A DNA stretch of 64,000 bases. Source: Streptomyces sp. LBL. Its GTDB lineage: Bacteria; Actinomycetota; Actinomycetes; Streptomycetales; Streptomycetaceae. The position numbers were made by a program, and so were the translations under genes. Below are positions 18,241 to 26,509 of this stretch, piece by piece. The stretch spans positions 1-64,000 of the forward strand of contig NZ_JARXYX010000015.1 in the NCBI RefSeq assembly GCF_029893585.1, read 5' to 3'. Under the pieces are notes generated by a model, which saw only the letters and a list, made by a program, of their open reading frames with translations, did no database searches and was not told where the DNA came from. Position 1 is the first letter of the stretch. Each line of letters begins with the position of its first letter.

Positions 18241-21200
18241 TCACCACCATCGCTCAACCGGTTTGCCGCTCGCATCCAGCCCGAACGGCCAGCGCTGTCG
18301 TGCTATTTCTGACGGCACATCCCCGTAGTCAGCCGCTCGGCGGTAAAGACGCTCGGCTCCCTCGCTGTCTCCGTCTACCTCCTGAATCCGCGCCAGGCAC
18401 CTCAGAGGCCAGGGGTCTCCATCGTCGACGAGCTTCCGGTACAGACGCAGAGCGCCTTCCGGGTCCCCGTCACCCTCACGGCCCAGAGCAAGGAGATGCA
18501 CGTCCCACCGGCAGCCATCTTCCGCCGCCTGGCAGTACAGTTCGTCGGCTGCATCGTGGTCCCCGACCGCCTCACGCAGCCGGCCCAAGGCCAGGAGAGC
18601 CTTGGCGTTGCCTCGATCCGCAGCTATCCGGTAGAGCCGCTCAGCGCCTTTTCGATCCCCGCTCTCTTCACGCTGACTCGCTGTGCTCAGCAAGGGGGCC
18701 GTGTCGCCTCGAGCGGCTGCCTCGTGCGCCAGCCGCTCTGCATCCTTCTCGGCACCTGCCGCTTGTCGCAATTCGAAGAGAAGTCGCAAGGCCTCGGGGT
18801 GACCTTGGCCGGCGGCTTGATAGGCGTAGGTCTCGGCGCCCTCGCGGTCCCCGTCCCATTCACGCAGTCGCAGCAAGCCCAGCACTCCGCTGGGCTCTCC
18901 CCGGTTGACGAGCCAGCGGTACAAACGTTCGGCGCCGTCCCGGTCCCCCATCCACTCACGTCGTTGGATGAGGTACCACAGAACCGTGGCATCGCCCTCG
19001 CGCGCGCAGCATTGGGCATAATCCTCGGCACCGCAGGGATCGCCGCCCATTTCCCGCTCCTGCACGAAGAGCCACACAGCATCCTTGGCCCCCTGGCTGG
19101 CGGCTTCCCGGGCGCACCGTTCGGCGCCTTCCCGGTCCCCGACCCTCTCCCGCCTTGAGGCCAGAATCCCCAGAGCCAGCATGTCCCCGTGCTCGGCTGC
19201 CCGACGGTACATTCGATCCGCGGCCTGCGCGTCACCCGCCTCGTTGTACCTCAGTGCGAGCTTTTGCATGGCCTCGGTATCGCCGAGACCGGCAGCTTCG
19301 TGATACAGCCTCTGGGCACCGCTTCCGTCCCCGCTCTGCTGACGCATCGTGGCAAGGCGGCGCAGAGCCTCGCCATCTGCGCGGTCCCCAGCAGACCGGT
19401 ACAGTCGCTCTGCCTTCCTCGGATCTGTCGCCTCGTGCTGTCGGGCGAGCGTTCTCAGGACGAGTGTGTCCCCCTGGTCGGCGGCCATCAACGCGAAGCG
19501 TTCAGCGCTGCCCAGGTCATTGGTCAGGGTGGCGAGTTCGCGTAATGCGCGGGTGTCGCCCAGCGCGGCGGCATGCTGGGCGTAGTGCTCAGCCTCGGCC
19601 CAGTCTCCTGCTTCCCGTCGCAACCCTGCCAGACAGCACAGAGCCCACGTGTCACCGACCTGAGCGGCCTTCACGTAGAGCCGCTCGGCCCTTCTCCAGT
19701 CATCTGCGTCCTCCCGCATCTCAGCCACTTCGGACACGGCTCGTCCACTGCCATGACGAACAGATCGCAGAGCATAACCATCCGCGCCGTCGTGGTCGCC
19801 AACCTCCTCCCGCAACAGCGCCAAGTCGTACAACGCATCGTTGTGCCCGCACCCCACCGCCGCTTGATAGAGGCGGTCTGCAATCTGCAGTCGCTGACGT
19901 TGATGGGCGGCACGGGCAAGCGACATGAGAACAGCCGGCTCCGTAAGGTGTTCAGCCGCGGCAGCCCAGAAGCCGGTCGGCGGGCACGCACCGCACCTCG
20001 TGCGCGCGGTGTGAGCCTGCAGGTAGTCAGCCAGCCGGTATAGAGGCTCGGCGCAGTTCGGCTGACCGGGGGGAGCTATTTCCTGTGTGAGAGGGCCCGG
20101 GATTCCCCGGCATGCCTGATCGGTGGCGTGCACGGCGCGTTCGAACCACGTTTGCCGCCACTGCGAGGTCTGGGTCCGCCAGTAGTCGAGGTGGAGGTAC
20201 GAGCTGGCTGCCGCGCGGAGAAAGACTTCCGGAAGCAACTCGCCGTGTCCCAGGCGGCGGGCGTCAGCTGCGGCGTCAAGTACAGCGCGGATCTCCGGTG
20301 ATGCCTGTTCGTACCGGGCTACCAGCTCGCGGGCTCCGGCGAGGTACTGCGTAATCCTGCTGCCGCCGTTGGCCAAGGCCTCGGCCAGTCGCGGATCGTC
20401 CGCAGCGAGGCCCTGCAACGTGCTCAAGTCCTCGGGGGTGAAGCATTCAGCCACGGTAAGGGCGGAACCGTCGAGCAACGTGCGTGCTTGCTGGTGGGGG
20501 TCGTGCTGCTGGGAGTCGCTGGGACGCTGAGCGAGAGTGGTGTGGTGCCTGTGCCACAGCGTGCCCAGGACCAGTACGGGTCCCCGGCCGGCCTCGTGCA
20601 TCACCGACATCAAGGCACTGGCTGCCCGTCCGCCGGGGTCCGGTTGGCCGTGGGGGAGAAGGTAGCGCTCGAGTTCATTGAGCCAGAGCACGGTGTGGGA
20701 CAGCTGATGCTGACTCCGTAGCCCCTGCAGGAGATCGGCACGGTCACTCGGCCGCCAGACCAGCCACCCCGCCGGCAATCGAGTGACGGCTTCCCACAAG
20801 GTCCGGGACTTGCCGGTCGATGAGTCCCCCACCAACACCACCAGACGGCTCTGGCCGGCCACCGCCTGAGCCACTTCGTATTGAAGCCGGCCGTCATGAG
20901 CACGTCGTACGTACTGCGGCAGCCGCCCAGGCCCATCGGTGGACGGCGTACGGCGATCAACCTCAATGGCCTGGTGCACTTGCAGATTCTGAACCGGGTC
21001 GAGGTGATCGAGTGGCAATCCCAACCTGGCGGGCACCACCTCTGGTGTCAGGGACGGAGCCGAGGCCACCGTGGCCCTTTCCTCCTCAGCCTTCTGACGC
21101 AACTCGCGACACCGGTCGATCGACAGGACGTGCGGCCCGACCTGCAGTGGAGAAAGCCCCTGCTCCCTGCGCGCCCTCTCGGCCGTGTAAACGAGTGTGT

Positions 21201-21420
21201 CCACCACACGCTGCTTGGGCACATGCTTGCCAGCGCACCATTCCCCAAGCCGCTTCTCGTTGAAGACCGGCGCCCTCCTCGGCGGGTGGGGCAGCGTCCG
21301 CTCAACTTGTGTGGCGCGACTCGCGAACTCCTCACGCGTCAAGCCTGATGTCGTAATCAGGTCCTGGACCCGTTTGGCGAACTGCGCCCGGGCCGACGTC
21401 AGTTCCTGGTTCCGCGACAA
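18241..21420 (-). CDS. Large P-loop NTPase with C-terminal TPR/Sel1-like repeats
   Basis: 1059-residue protein of unknown function. The TTG at 21420 is chosen because GGAGGT lies six to seven bases upstream; the longer open frame lacks a good site. The N-terminal 90 residues form a helical HTH-like region (AKRVQDLITTSGLTREEFAS). Walker A is GDSSTGKS (198-205), and a Walker B-like strand HTVLWLNELE lies at about 243-250. From about residue 530 to 1040 there are a dozen or more repeats of roughly 35 residues with the pattern GD..GAERLYR.AA..GD..AL, i.e. TPR/Sel1-like. Sensor repeats on a P-loop core resemble STAND-type signalling ATPases, some of which act in phage defence; that role is inference. 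No effector domain is obvious. Confidence 0.8.
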   Translation of the reverse strand: MSRNQELTSARAQFAKRVQDLITTSGLTREEFASRATQVERTLPHPPRRAPVFNEKRLGEWCAGKHVPKQRVVDTLVYTAERARREQGLSPLQVGPHVLSIDRCRELRQKAEEERATVASAPSLTPEVVPARLGLPLDHLDPVQNLQVHQAIEVDRRTPSTDGPGRLPQYVRRAHDGRLQYEVAQAVAGQSRLVVLVGDSSTGKSRTLWEAVTRLPAGWLVWRPSDRADLLQGLRSQHQLSHTVLWLNELERYLLPHGQPDPGGRAASALMSVMHEAGRGPVLVLGTLWHRHHTTLAQRPSDSQQHDPHQQARTLLDGSALTVAECFTPEDLSTLQGLAADDPRLAEALANGGSRITQYLAGARELVARYEQASPEIRAVLDAAADARRLGHGELLPEVFLRAAASSYLHLDYWRTQTSQWRQTWFERAVHATDQACRGIPGPLTQEIAPPGQPNCAEPLYRLADYLQAHTARTRCGACPPTGFWAAAAEHLTEPAVLMSLARAAHQRQRLQIADRLYQAAVGCGHNDALYDLALLREEVGDHDGADGYALRSVRHGSGRAVSEVAEMREDADDWRRAERLYVKAAQVGDTWALCCLAGLRREAGDWAEAEHYAQHAAALGDTRALRELATLTNDLGSAERFALMAADQGDTLVLRTLARQHEATDPRKAERLYRSAGDRADGEALRRLATMRQQSGDGSGAQRLYHEAAGLGDTEAMQKLALRYNEAGDAQAADRMYRRAAEHGDMLALGILASRRERVGDREGAERCAREAASQGAKDAVWLFVQEREMGGDPCGAEDYAQCCAREGDATVLWYLIQRREWMGDRDGAERLYRWLVNRGEPSGVLGLLRLREWDGDREGAETYAYQAAGQGHPEALRLLFELRQAAGAEKDAERLAHEAAARGDTAPLLSTASQREESGDRKGAERLYRIAADRGNAKALLALGRLREAVGDHDAADELYCQAAEDGCRWDVHLLALGREGDGDPEGALRLYRKLVDDGDPWPLRCLARIQEVDGDSEGAERLYRRAADYGDVPSEIARQRWPFGLDASGKPVERWW

Positions 21421-21552
21421 CCCACACCTCCGGTCTTCTCCGGTCCGGATCCGCTCCGGAGATCCGACCATATCGGCCCTCGCCTGCAGCTTTGCCCCAT
21501 ATCTCGGTATGCGACGGCGCAGCATGCTCAACCGATCCGCAATCTCGTCGCC

Positions 21553-21723
21553 ATGACGAACACAACCACGCACGACATGCCCGAACAGCCCTCCTCCCCC
21601 ACCAGGCCGAAGAAGGAGCGCTACGTGCTTGAAGCGATCCTGTCAGGCATCGCCACAGGAGTGATCGACGTACTGGCCCACCCTGTACTTCAGGTCGTCA
21701 TCACCTGGGTCGACCGGCGCTGA
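21553..21723 (+). CDS. Small hypothetical protein divergent from the NTPase gene
   Basis: 56-residue ORF starting at ATG 21553. It encodes MTNTTTHDMPEQPSSPTRPK, a basic stretch KKERYVLEAILSG, and a hydrophobic tail GVIDVLAHPVLQVVITWVDR. It overlaps no other convincing gene and points away from the P-loop/TPR gene with a 132-base gap. No clear ribosome binding site is seen. The amphipathic or membrane-seeking C-terminus could make it a small partner of the NTPase; this is speculative. Confidence 0.4.
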   Translation: MTNTTTHDMPEQPSSPTRPKKERYVLEAILSGIATGVIDVLAHPVLQVVITWVDRR

Positions 21724-22153
21724 AACTCCCACCAGGGGGCCAGTATTCAGTCTCCGAGCGGGTGCTGGGGCACGAGGCCCTCCAACCTCTCGCCGAGTCG
21801 GCGTGCGGAGAGGGTTCGCTGTCGTCTTGGAAGATCTCCAGCTCCTTCAGGGCCGTGATGGCGTCACTGACCACCTCGTCGGGGCGATCCGTAGCCGACG
21901 GTGATCCAAACGAAACGGCCTAACGCTGCTGCAGTTCAAGCACTACCTGGTGCTGGCCGGCAGGAGGAACGCCGGAGTTCGCTCTGCCGGCGTTCCTCCT
22001 CGCCCACGCCCTGCTGCGGGCGCTGAACCAAGAGCTCGAACGCCCCGACGACGAGGACCTGTGGGGCCAGCGAGGACCCCAAGCGGCGATGAACGGCCGG
22101 TCCTCACCCGTTCTCGGGCTCGGTGGTGCGGGGAGCGGGTCTGTACGCTCACC
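21724..22153. other. Intergenic stretch without a recognised gene
   Basis: Between the small ORF and the ISL3 remnant I find no reading frame that resembles a known protein. The only clear structure is the hairpin at 21962-22000, listed separately. Confidence 0.4.
21962..22000. terminator. Strong hairpin, possible terminator
   Basis: AGGAGGAACGCCGG (21962-21975) is the exact reverse complement of CCGGCGTTCCTCCT (21987-22000), giving a 14-bp stem with an 11-base loop. No T-tract follows, which is common for streptomycete terminators. No intact gene clearly ends into it, so it could also be a remnant of a mobile element end. Confidence 0.45.
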
Positions 22154-23066
22154 GGCTCTGGCCCGTAATCGGTGGCAGCGCTGTGTAGTGATCACTGGAG
22201 GAGGATGCGATGGCGGAGCAAGGGGAATCCGGCTCGGCCGTGCATCTGTCTCGTGATCCGCTTGGTTCGCGTGTTGACGCCCTCGGTGCGGCCGTTGTGG
22301 TACGGGCGGGTGAGGCCGGCGTCGACGGCGGCGCGGTCGAGTTCGAGGCCGTTCGCGAAGGAGTGCAGGTGGGGCAGGTCGACGGCGCGAACCGTGGTGA
22401 TCCAGTCGGTGAGTTTGGCGTCGTTGCCCTCCGCTGGGGTCAGTAGCTGAGCGAATTCACCGGTGAGGTGGGCGAGTTCGGTCATCTCGGGGCAGGCTGC
22501 GGCGAGTTCCCGCAGTAGTGCGGTGTCCTTGTCGCGCAGGTTCTCGGGGCGGGTGAGCAGGAGGCGGGCGAAACGCTGCGGGGTGGTGACCGGCTTGTCA
22601 CCCTCGGCGCGGCCCTGGGTGATGTAACGGACCAGGAGGTTGGCGCTGCCGGTGTAGCCCAGTTCCTTGATCTCGCGCAGGAGGTGAGTGACGGGCACAG
22701 CGGGGTCTTCGCTTCGGCGCCGGCGCAGGTGGTCGCGGTAGGGGTCGACGAGTGTGGGCTTGTAGCGGGGTGCGCGGCGGTCGCCGGTGGGCTCCTTCAT
22801 GCGGGCGTACCGTCCACCGGCAAGTCTGCGAGCACCCGCCTATGAAACCCGTGCACCCGCGCTGTTCGCGTCCCGCACGCGGGGCACGGCACCGGATCGT
22901 CCCGGGTCCGCACCGACACCCGGATGACCTCACCCTCGCCCGTCACCCCCTCGATGACCAGGGCCGACAATCCTGAAAACACCACCGCCACAAGCTCATT
23001 GACATCGCGCACACCATGCCAACGACAACCGTCACCCTTCGTTACCACCGATTACGGGCCAGAGCC
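22154..23066 (-). mobile_element. Internally deleted ISL3-family element with perfect 22-bp ends
   Basis: GGCTCTGGCCCGTAATCGGT plus GG at 22154-22175 is exactly repeated in inverse orientation at 23045-23066. Between them lie only the zinc-ribbon start and the C-terminal part of an ISL3 transposase. A full element would be about twice this length. Perfect ends with a deleted interior make it a possible non-autonomous derivative that could be mobilised in trans by a complete relative. Confidence 0.75.
22192..23048 (-). pseudogene. ISL3-family transposase, internal deletion
   Basis: The first fragment (about 22797-23048) encodes the N-terminal region with VFSGLSALVIEGV and the zinc ribbon CPACGTRTARVHGFHRR. 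The second (22192-22800) encodes the C-terminal part: YRDHLRRRR, LLREIKELGYTGSANLLVRY, and DRAAVDAGLTRPYHNGRTEG with TKRITRQMHGRAGFPLLRHR, which is the classical ISL3 ending. The catalytic centre between them is missing and the junction changes frame. Not functional. Confidence 0.8.
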
Positions 23067-23277
23067 ACTCGCTTTACAGACCCCCTGACGCCCCAGGTGG
23101 TGCGGTGTCTGAACAGCGCGATCCACGGCAGCGGCTCGCGTTCGTCCGCTTGCCTGCCTCCTTGGCTCGCGCGTCCGCCTGGATGGAGGCGGGTTCCTCG
23201 GCGGGCAGCCGCGGGTGGTCCCTTGGAGGCGCGGTGGAACTTCGAGCAGATCGAGCCGCGACGTGGAGGAGTGCGGG

Positions 23278-24312
23278 TCAGGAGCGGCAAGGTGCCCTGG
23301 TGGTACTTCGTATGACGAGGTGTGGTGTGACGACGACTTCTCGTCCGTCGTCCGTCGCCCCACCCTCCAGCCGGGCGACGGCCCGGCTCACGGCCCGGCG
23401 CGCCAGCTGGCGGGCTTCTTGCCCGACCGTGGTGAGTTGGACGTGGGCCAGGCGGGCGAGGTGGCTGTCGTCGAAGCCGACGACCGAGATCTCGTCGGGC
23501 ACAGGGATACGGGCGCGCAGGAAGGTGTCGAGGACACCGATCGCGCAGTGGTCGTTGAAGGCGAGGACGGCGGTGGGGCGGGCAGCCGCGGCGAGGAGTG
23601 TTCGTGCGGCTGCCGCGCCGTGGTCCTCGGTCAGCCCGCCCGGCACGAGGCGGACGCGGTCGGTGAGGCCATGGTACTTCATGGCCGACTTGTAGCCGCG
23701 GCGCCGGTCCGCCGCGCCCGGCGCCCTGCCCCCGTCGATGTGGACGATGTCGCGATGGCCCAGTGCCACGAGGTGGTCGACCGCCTGTCGGGCGCCCTCG
23801 TCGTCGGCCGCGCGGACGACGTCGACGCCGTCGGCGAGCGGGCGCAGCCGGCGGGCCACGGAGACGACGGGCAGCTGCGCCGCGAGTTCTGCCAGCCGGG
23901 CCGCCGGGGCATGGGGGCTGAGCAGGATCAGTGCCTCGCAGCGGTCGGCGAGCAGCGTCTCCACCGCCTCCTGTTCGCTGCGGCTCGCGGCGACGGCGCT
24001 GAGCGCGATCTGATAGCCGGCCGCCCCCGCCGCGGCGTAGAGCGCCTCAACCATGTCGGCGTGGAAGGGCTGTTGCAGGTCGAACTGCACTCCCACCAGG
24101 TGCGAGCGGCTGCTGCGCAGGAGGCGGGCCCTGCTGTCCGGCCGGTAGCCGATCTCCTGCGCGGCCTGCAGCACCCGCTCGCGACTAGCCGCGCTGGGCC
24201 CCTTGGCACCGCGCATGACCATGGAAGCAAGCGGCACGGAGACACCTGCCCGCGCCGCGAGGTCGGTGAGCGTCGGCCGCTTTCCGTCCGGTACGGCAGA
24301 GCGCGATGGCAC
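23278..24312 (-). CDS. LacI-family transcriptional regulator
   Basis: 344-residue sugar-responsive repressor. The N-terminal HTH reads PTLTDLAARAGVSVPLASMV followed by RVLQAAQEIGYRPD, and the rest is a periplasmic-binding-protein-like effector domain (LVGVQFDLQQPFHADMVEAL, FNDHCAIGVLDTFL, VGFDDSHLARL). The GTG at 24312 has AGGAAGG eight bases upstream; longer in-frame starts lack this. It is divergent from the catabolic operon that begins at 24494. Two AACGTT-centred palindromic sites lie in the intergenic region, so it most likely represses that operon and perhaps itself. Confidence 0.9.
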   Translation of the reverse strand: MPSRSAVPDGKRPTLTDLAARAGVSVPLASMVMRGAKGPSAASRERVLQAAQEIGYRPDSRARLLRSSRSHLVGVQFDLQQPFHADMVEALYAAAGAAGYQIALSAVAASRSEQEAVETLLADRCEALILLSPHAPAARLAELAAQLPVVSVARRLRPLADGVDVVRAADDEGARQAVDHLVALGHRDIVHIDGGRAPGAADRRRGYKSAMKYHGLTDRVRLVPGGLTEDHGAAAARTLLAAAARPTAVLAFNDHCAIGVLDTFLRARIPVPDEISVVGFDDSHLARLAHVQLTTVGQEARQLARRAVSRAVARLEGGATDDGREVVVTPHLVIRSTTRAPCRS

Positions 24313-24390
24313 CGTCGGCCTTCCTGATCGAGGGTCTTCTCCGAGGTGATCGTAGACCGAGCCAAGCAGGACACACACTGGTCGACGTTG

Positions 24391-24480
24391 TTACAACGTT
24401 ATAAAGCAAATGTCCGCACAAACCCTTGACAGGCTGCCCGGAGCCTGGCGTACTGCTCCTGTTTTCTTAGAACGTTATAA
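24391..24480 (+). promoter_or_regulatory. LacI-type operator pair and promoter of the catabolic operon
   Basis: TTACAACGTTATAA (24391-24404) and TTAGAACGTTATAA (24467-24480) are near-identical 14-mers centred on AACGTT, a typical LacI-family half-palindrome. Between them is TTGACA (24426-24431) with TACTGC 19 bases further on as a possible -10. The second site lies only 13 bases before the first start codon, where a bound repressor would block initiation; the first lies upstream of the -35. The assignment to the adjacent LacI protein is inference. Confidence 0.7.
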
Positions 24481-24493
24481 GTCTGGAGCTGCG

Positions 24494-25276
24494 ATGTACA
24501 CGTTGGCGGTCTGTGCCGAGATGGTCTTCCGGGACCTGCCGATCGAGGAGCGGGCCCGGCGCATCCACGAGGCCGGCTTCCAGGTGGAGATCTGGGACTG
24601 GACCCGGCACGACCTGAACGCACTGGCCCAGACGCCCGCCGAGTTCTCCTCGATGACCGGCTACATCCGCGGCACCCTGACCGACCCGGACGGCGCGGCC
24701 GAACTCCTGCGCACAGCCGAGGAGTCGATCAAGGCCGCCGAGCATCTCGGCTGCCCCCGGCTCAACCTGCACGGCACCGGCCTGGACGGCGAGGGCCTGC
24801 CCGTGGTGCCGATGACCGGCGAGGCCACCGGCGAAATGTGGATCACCGCCCACCGCACGCTCACCCGCCTGGCCGAACTGGGCGAAAGCGCGGGCGTCAC
24901 CTTCACTCTGGAGAACCTCAACACCGCCGTCGACCACCCCGGTGTCCCGTTCGCCACGGCCGCCGACACCTTCTCCCTGGTCGCGGCAGTTGATCGGCCC
25001 GGTCTGCGGATGAATCTGGACCTGTACCACGCCCAGATCGGCGAGGGAAACCTCATCGAGCTTGTCCGCCGCGCGCACGGTGCGGGGCTGATCGGAGAGA
25101 TCCAGGTCGCCGACGTGCCCGGCCGCCGTGAACCCGGCACCGGAGAGATCAACTATCCGGCTGTCGCCCGCGCCCTTACCGACCTCGGCTACGACGGCAC
25201 GGTCGCCCTGGAGGCATGGCCCTCCGGCGACAGTCACACCGCCATGGAGCGGTTCCGCGCCGCGTTCACCCTCTGA
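24494..25276 (+). CDS. TIM-barrel isomerase, hydroxypyruvate isomerase (Hyi)-like
   Basis: 260-residue member of the xylose-isomerase-like TIM-barrel superfamily. Conserved features are FTLENLN with a metal-binding Glu, LRMNLDLYHAQIGEG (Asp/His ligands), IQVADVPGRREPGTGEINY, and YDGTVALEAWPSGDS. These match hydroxypyruvate isomerases and related sugar isomerases. ATG 24494 follows GGAG. It is first in the LacI-controlled operon with a sugar-binding lipoprotein, an IolG-like dehydrogenase and a second TIM-barrel isomerase, so a step in breakdown of inositol or a related polyol/keto-sugar is likely. Exact substrate unknown. Confidence 0.82.
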   Translation: MYTLAVCAEMVFRDLPIEERARRIHEAGFQVEIWDWTRHDLNALAQTPAEFSSMTGYIRGTLTDPDGAAELLRTAEESIKAAEHLGCPRLNLHGTGLDGEGLPVVPMTGEATGEMWITAHRTLTRLAELGESAGVTFTLENLNTAVDHPGVPFATAADTFSLVAAVDRPGLRMNLDLYHAQIGEGNLIELVRRAHGAGLIGEIQVADVPGRREPGTGEINYPAVARALTDLGYDGTVALEAWPSGDSHTAMERFRAAFTL

Positions 25277-25321
25277 TCCCCACCCCGAGCCGCACAGCCG
25301 GCCCCCCGTAGCTCCCCGTCC

Positions 25322-25359
25322 GACCCACAACGGGATGTGTTGTGTCCCGCCAGTGGGTC
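25322..25359 (+). repeat. Nested hairpin ahead of the sugar-binding protein gene
   Basis: GACCCAC (25322-25328) pairs with GTGGGTC (25353-25359), and inside it CGGGA (25331-25335) pairs with TCCCG (25345-25349). It lies between the isomerase and the binding-protein gene. It may stabilise the downstream mRNA or attenuate transcription; such structures often flank highly expressed binding-protein genes. Confidence 0.45.
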
Positions 25360-25395
25360 ACCCCTTCCCGCATGTCAGCACAGTGAGGTGCCGAA

Positions 25396-26415
25396 ATGAA
25401 CCGCTCGCTTCCCTCCCGCTCCCGCAGATTCACCGTCCTGGTGGCCTTCACCGCCAGTACCGTCCTCACGGTCGCCGGCTGCTCCAGCAGCTCGGGCGGC
25501 AAGAAGTCGGAGGAGAGCGCCGGTGGCGTCTCTGCCGGCAAGGCCACCACGCCCCGCATGACCATCGCGATGATCACGCACGCCGTCCCCGGTGACACGT
25601 TCTGGGACACCATCCGCAAGGGCGCCCAGGCCGCCGCTGCGAAGGACAACGTCAAGCTGGTCTACTCCTCCGACCCGAACGGGGGCAACCAGGCCAACCT
25701 GGTGCAGAACGCGATCGACCAGAAGGTCGACGGCATCGCCGTCACCCTCGCCAAGCCCGATGCCATGAAGGGCACCGTGGCCAAGGCGGTGCAGGCCGGT
25801 ATACCCGTGGTCGGCTTCAACTCCGGTGTGGACGACTGGAACAAGCAGGGCCTGCTCGAGTACTTCGGCCAGGACGAGACCGTCGCGGGCGAGGCGGTCG
25901 GGAAGAAGCTGAGTTCCCTCGGTGCCAAGAAGGTCGCCTGTGTCATTCAGGAACAGGGCCAGGTCGCCCTCGAGGCACGCTGCGCGGGCGTCAAGAAGGG
26001 CTTCTCGGGCACGACGGAAAACCTGTTCGTCAACGGCGCCGACATGCCGTCCGTGAAGTCGACTGTCACCGCCAAGCTCAAGCAGGACCCTTCCATCGAC
26101 TACGTCGTCACCCTCGCGGCCCCGGTCGCGCTGACCGCCACGCAGGCGGTGTCCGAAGGCGGCAGCAAGGCCAAGGTCGCCACCTTCGACCTCAACAAGG
26201 AACTCGTGAAGGCCATCCAGGACGGCAGCATCCAGTTCGCCGTCGACCAGCAGCCCTACCTGCAGGGCTACCTGGCTGTCGACTCCCTCTGGCTCTACAA
26301 GAACAACGGCAACTACAGCGGCGGCGGCGTCGCGCCCGTGTTGACCGGCCCGGCCTTCGTCGGCAAGTCCAACATCGCCGCCGTCGCCGCGTTCGCCGCC
26401 AAGGGAACACGGTGA
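25396..26415 (+). CDS. Sugar ABC transporter substrate-binding lipoprotein
   Basis: 339-residue exported protein. The signal peptide ends in the lipobox TVAGC, followed by a Ser/Gly-rich linker. The mature part has the periplasmic-binding type-4 fold seen in ribose/inositol-binding proteins: MITHAVPGDTFWDTIRKGAQ, NAIDQKVDGIAVTLAKPDA, GIPVVGFNSGVDDW, and FAVDQQPYLQGYLAVDSLWL. It should capture a sugar or inositol at the cell surface. The usual permease and ATP-binding subunits do not follow; the next gene is a dehydrogenase after a gap with a hairpin. Transport must use subunits encoded elsewhere, or they were lost. Confidence 0.9.
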   Translation: MNRSLPSRSRRFTVLVAFTASTVLTVAGCSSSSGGKKSEESAGGVSAGKATTPRMTIAMITHAVPGDTFWDTIRKGAQAAAAKDNVKLVYSSDPNGGNQANLVQNAIDQKVDGIAVTLAKPDAMKGTVAKAVQAGIPVVGFNSGVDDWNKQGLLEYFGQDETVAGEAVGKKLSSLGAKKVACVIQEQGQVALEARCAGVKKGFSGTTENLFVNGADMPSVKSTVTAKLKQDPSIDYVVTLAAPVALTATQAVSEGGSKAKVATFDLNKELVKAIQDGSIQFAVDQQPYLQGYLAVDSLWLYKNNGNYSGGGVAPVLTGPAFVGKSNIAAVAAFAAKGTR

Positions 26416-26434
26416 CGCGTACGACCCGGGTCAC

Positions 26435-26458
26435 GGCCGGACCCGTGTGGGTTCGGCC
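26435..26458 (+). terminator. Hairpin after the sugar-binding protein gene
   Basis: GGCCGGACCC (26435-26444) can pair with GGGTTCGGCC (26449-26458), a 10-bp stem with one G-U pair and a 4-base loop. It is placed 20 bases past the stop codon, so it may reduce read-through into the dehydrogenase gene or protect the upstream mRNA. Confidence 0.45.
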
Positions 26459-26509
26459 GGCCCGCTGCTGACCGTCACCGCCGCCCCCCACCCCCAGGCA
26501 AGGAATCAC

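Noticed and set aside
18500..19960. Regular DNA repeats that could suggest a CRISPR or tandem array
   Set aside because: The periodicity of about 105 bases comes from the TPR-like protein repeats of the large NTPase gene. The units are diverged and coding, not identical repeats with spacers.
23105..24327. Plus-strand frames at 23105-24327
   Set aside because: Most lie opposite the LacI regulator and are antisense shadows. The part before 23278 has no homology or start site.
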